Positions 34,033 to 36,050 of a stretch of 36,050 bases of DNA are shown piece after piece. The stretch lies in NCBI GenBank assembly GCA_949739085.1, contig CATIYU010000104.1, forward strand, positions 1 through 36,050, written 5' to 3'. This DNA is from an uncultured Eubacteriales bacterium. Lineage in GTDB: Bacteria > Bacillota_A > Clostridia > Oscillospirales > Oscillospiraceae. Made by a program: the position numbers and the translations under genes. The stretch's first letter is position 1. Each line of letters starts with the position of its first letter. The notes below the pieces were generated by a model. That model saw only the letters and a program-made list of their open reading frames with translations, was not told the origin of the DNA and made no database searches.

Positions 34033-34605
34033 GTGGAAATTGATTGCACCAGTCTCCGGTTTTCCCCGGAGGATGCCGCCCAACTGAGCCGGACGGAGAA
34101 TAACGGACTGCTAGGCAAGGCGGTGGATTTTCTGCGGGGCGGTCCGCCAGATATAGAAATTCTTTCCTCCAAGCAATTCTATTACCCCTACTACTGGATT
34201 CGGATGTGCATGCAGCTCCCTCCTTCCAAACGGGCCCAGAACCGCGCTATAGAGACCGCCATGACTGTGGACGGTGTATTTGGTACGGTTCAGGGCATAG
34301 AGGGGACTCCACAGACGGAACAGATGGATGTTCCAGCTCACCAAGTCGCCCGCCTCAACTGTTCTCAACGTCAGGCCATCGAACGGGTGCAGGAATTTGT
34401 CCGGCAATTTATCTATCGCAAATATCGCTCCTATCCATCCTTTGATTCCATTGATGCTGGTTTGGTGTATAAGCCGCTGTACGCTGTCGACTGCCGGAAG
34501 CGGGGAAAGCAGTACTACCAAATCGTGGACGGAGAGATGGGAAGTAAGGACTATGTGCTGGACATCCGCTATTCTAAAGTGGTCTTCTGCGCTCCTGAGC
34601 CCTGA
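34033..34605 (+). CDS. Protein of unknown function, last gene of the symporter operon
   Basis: I do not recognise this 190-residue protein. It has no membrane segment or signal peptide. Two similar blocks can be seen: FYYPYYWIRMCM followed by MTVDGVFGTV (about 51-91), and VYKPLYAVDC followed by YQIVDGEMGSKDYVLDI (about 150-180). Each is an aromatic-Pro strand, then a strand with Val-Asp-Gly-x-x-Gly. Such paired beta units also appear in uncharacterised YPFY/VDGxTG proteins. The start is GTG at 34033 with AAAGGAGG 5 bases upstream and 22 bases after the symporter stop, so it is co-translated. It is followed by a terminator, so it ends the operon. Confidence 0.75.
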   Translation: MEIDCTSLRFSPEDAAQLSRTENNGLLGKAVDFLRGGPPDIEILSSKQFYYPYYWIRMCMQLPPSKRAQNRAIETAMTVDGVFGTVQGIEGTPQTEQMDVPAHQVARLNCSQRQAIERVQEFVRQFIYRKYRSYPSFDSIDAGLVYKPLYAVDCRKRGKQYYQIVDGEMGSKDYVLDIRYSKVVFCAPEP

Positions 34606-34643
34606 GCGTTTCAGCGGAACCATCCATAAAATCGCCTTCCAGC

Positions 34644-34698
34644 AAACAGGCTGCTCCACTCCGGCGGTACCTCCGCTGGAATGGGGCAGCTTGTTTTT
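34644..34698 (+). terminator. Terminator of the dipeptidase-symporter operon
   Basis: A long nested stem: outer AACAGGCTGCTCC / GGGGCAGCTTGTT with two wobble pairs, inner CCGGCGG / CCGCTGG, then five T residues (34694-34698). It lies about 40 bases after the last gene. Confidence 0.75.
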
Positions 34699-34788
34699 CC
34701 ATCCCCTATGCCGTACCTTCTCCCCTCTGAAGCGACTAAAGGACAAGCCGCTCCGCATAAGCTGTTGCGAAAGGCGGGGTGATATGGC

Positions 34789-34917
34789 TTGCAGACACAG
34801 GCGCTGTGCAAAAGCATTTTCAAGGATGGCCGCACGGAAACGACCAAGGAGAATTTTACACGCAAGCTAACGGAACTGATTAATCAGCTGGAGCGGGGCA
34901 AACAGACGCCCAAATAA
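34789..34917 (+). CDS. Possible small gene or 3' remnant at the edge of a mobile element
   Basis: A TTG at 34789, 4-10 bases after a GGGGTGAT purine stretch, opens a 42-residue frame ending RKLTELINQLERGKQTPK. The last 30 residues are charged and helical (RTETTKENFTRKLTELINQL). A clear terminator follows 5 bases after the stop, which supports a real transcript end here. I do not recognise it; small genes of this kind often precede serine recombinases in integrative elements. It may also be the tail of a gene cut by insertion. Confidence 0.4.
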   Translation: MQTQALCKSIFKDGRTETTKENFTRKLTELINQLERGKQTPK

Positions 34918-34922
34918 TATGG

Positions 34923-34975
34923 CAAGCCATTTCTTGCGTGCTGGCCGCACACCGGAAATGGCTTGTCCCGTTTTT
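34923..34975 (+). terminator. Terminator before the recombinase gene
   Basis: Arms CAAGCCATTTC (34923-34933) and GAAATGGCTTG (34955-34965) are perfectly complementary, the loop holds a second small GTGC/GCAC stem, and five T residues follow at 34971-34975. It ends 14 bases before the recombinase ATG. Confidence 0.75.
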
Positions 34976-34989
34976 AGGGAGATAGGACT

Positions 34990-36050
34990 ATGAAAGCTGC
35001 AATCTACTGCCGTTTATCCGAAGAAGACAAAAACAAGCGGTTTGAGACCGACGACAGCAACAGCATTCAGAATCAAAAGGCCATGCTGCTGCAATACGCA
35101 ATGGAACAGGGGTGGGAAGTTTATAACCTTTACAGCGATGATGACTACGCAGGTTCTGACCGCAGGCGGCCCGAATTTAACCGCCTGCTGGAGGACGCCA
35201 AGGCCCACCGTTTTGACATTGTTCTTTGTAAAACTCAGTCCCGCTTCACCCGTGAGCTGGAGTTGGTAGAGAAGTACATTCACGGCCTCTTCCCGATCTG
35301 GGGCATCCGTTTTGTCAGCATCGTGGACAACGCCGACACCGCCAACAAGGGCAATAAAAAGTCCCGTCAGATCAACGGGCTGGTCAACGAGTGGTATCTG
35401 GAGGACATGTCAGAGAACATCCGCAGCGTCCTCACCAGCCGGCGGCAAAACGGTTTTCACATCGGCGCCTTTGCCCTCTACGGCTACAAGAAAGACCCCG
35501 ACCAAAAAGGCCATCTGCTCATTGATGAGGAAGCTGCCGCCGTTGTACGGGAGGTGTTTACCCTATTTTCCCAGGGCTACGGCAAGACGGCCATCGCCCG
35601 GATGCTTAACGATCGTGGGATTCCAAACCCTACTGAGTACAAACGGCTCCACGGCTTGCGCTACCAGCAGCCCAAACAAAAAAACAGTACCCTCTGGAAA
35701 TACTTCACCATCTCCAATATGCTTACAAATGAGATGTATACCGGCAATATGGTGCAGGGCAAGTATGGCAGCGTATCCTATAAGACCAAACAGAACCGGC
35801 CACGGCCCCAAAACGATTGGTATCGCGTGGAGGGGACACACGAGCCAATTATAGACCGCCCCCTCTGGGACCGGGTACAGGCCATGATTGCGGAGCGGGC
35901 TAAGCCCTTTGACTGTGGCAAAGTGGGGCTGTTCGCCCGGAAAGCCAGGTGCGCCAACTGCGACTATACCATGCGCTCCTCCCAAAATCGCGGGCGGCAC
36001 TATCTCCAATGCTCCAACCGCCATGTGGCAAAGGACGCCTGCATCGGCTC
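34990..36050 (+). CDS. Large serine recombinase (partial, runs off the right edge)
   Basis: The visible 353 residues start MKAAIYCRLSEED, with the nucleophile at S10. They continue with the resolvase core (QNQKAMLLQYAMEQGWE, DDDYAGSDRRRPEFNRLL, CKTQSRFTREL), a long linker helix, the recombinase domain (GYKKDPDQKGHLLIDEEAA to NPTEYKRLHG; NMLTNEMYTGNMVQGK) and the start of the zinc ribbon (CANC at about residue 321). These enzymes integrate and excise transposons, phages and ICEs of the TnpX/TndX kind. The ATG at 34990 follows AGGGAGATAGG. It marks one end of an integrated element whose body is to the right. The gene is in the same direction as the symporter operon but separated by two terminators. 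Confidence 0.95.
   Translation, partial: MKAAIYCRLSEEDKNKRFETDDSNSIQNQKAMLLQYAMEQGWEVYNLYSDDDYAGSDRRRPEFNRLLEDAKAHRFDIVLCKTQSRFTRELELVEKYIHGLFPIWGIRFVSIVDNADTANKGNKKSRQINGLVNEWYLEDMSENIRSVLTSRRQNGFHIGAFALYGYKKDPDQKGHLLIDEEAAAVVREVFTLFSQGYGKTAIARMLNDRGIPNPTEYKRLHGLRYQQPKQKNSTLWKYFTISNMLTNEMYTGNMVQGKYGSVSYKTKQNRPRPQNDWYRVEGTHEPIIDRPLWDRVQAMIAERAKPFDCGKVGLFARKARCANCDYTMRSSQNRGRHYLQCSNRHVAKDACIG

Noticed and set aside
34681..34782. 33-codon frame starting inside the operon terminator
   Set aside because: The ATG lies in the terminator stem and the peptide shows no pattern.
1..36050. CRISPR arrays, tRNA or rRNA genes
   Set aside because: No regularly spaced repeats, no tRNA TTC/anticodon arrangement and no rRNA-like stretches were seen.

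Overview
The window looks like chromosomal DNA from a GC-rich, spore-forming Clostridia member, probably Oscillospiraceae sensu lato (Flavonifractor/Lawsonibacter/Oscillibacter-like). This is inferred from spoIVB and a SpoVD-type PBP, a MurE with the meso-diaminopimelate DNPR motif, a clostridial-type coaD/coiled-coil gene pair, an oxaloacetate decarboxylase alpha subunit without a biotin domain, and strong GGAGG ribosome binding sites. The genus is not proven.

Layout. (1) 1-422: 3' end of an oxaloacetate decarboxylase alpha gene and its terminator. (2) 515-15061, minus strand: a compact division and cell wall (dcw) cluster, in transcription order mraZ, rsmH, ftsL-like, PASTA-PBP (spoVD/ftsI), murE, mraY, ftsW, murG, murA, ftsQ, ftsZ, spoIVB. 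It starts at a good sigma-A promoter followed by 10-bp-spaced repeats that look like MraZ boxes; ftsZ has its own promoter. murF, murD, murC, murB and ftsA are absent from the cluster. (3) 15155-16926, minus: rsmD, coaD and a coiled-coil protein gene, with promoter and terminator. (4) 16960-17430, plus: a bacterial PH-domain protein. (5) 17445-19821, plus: a cobalamin riboswitch with terminator, then cbiB and cobD. (6) 19846-27014, minus: an arginine operon argG-argH-argC-argJ-argB-argD, with a promoter overlapped by an ARG-box-like site. (7) 27357-28467, minus: a HTH protein fused to a desulfoferrodoxin/superoxide-reductase-like domain, and a divergent GIY-YIG-like protein. (8) 28682-34605: a peptide or amide scavenging locus. 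An M20 amidohydrolase is divergent from a LysR regulator; downstream are an M19-type dipeptidase, a small two-helix membrane protein, an SSS sodium:solute symporter and an unknown protein. A perfect 21-bp palindrome lies about 64 bp before the predicted dipeptidase transcription start, the classical LysR activator position. (9) 34644-36050: two terminators, a possible small gene, and a truncated large serine recombinase, which marks the edge of an integrated element.

How the parts work. The dcw cluster makes lipid II and the septal machinery. The arg operon runs from N-acetylglutamate to arginine except for the ornithine carbamoyltransferase step. The cob genes build the aminopropanol arm of cobalamin under B12 repression. 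The two most interesting parts are the HTH-SOR fusion at 27357-27989 and the LysR/palindrome/dipeptidase/symporter locus at 28682-34605. All calls come from reading the sequence; no database search was run.
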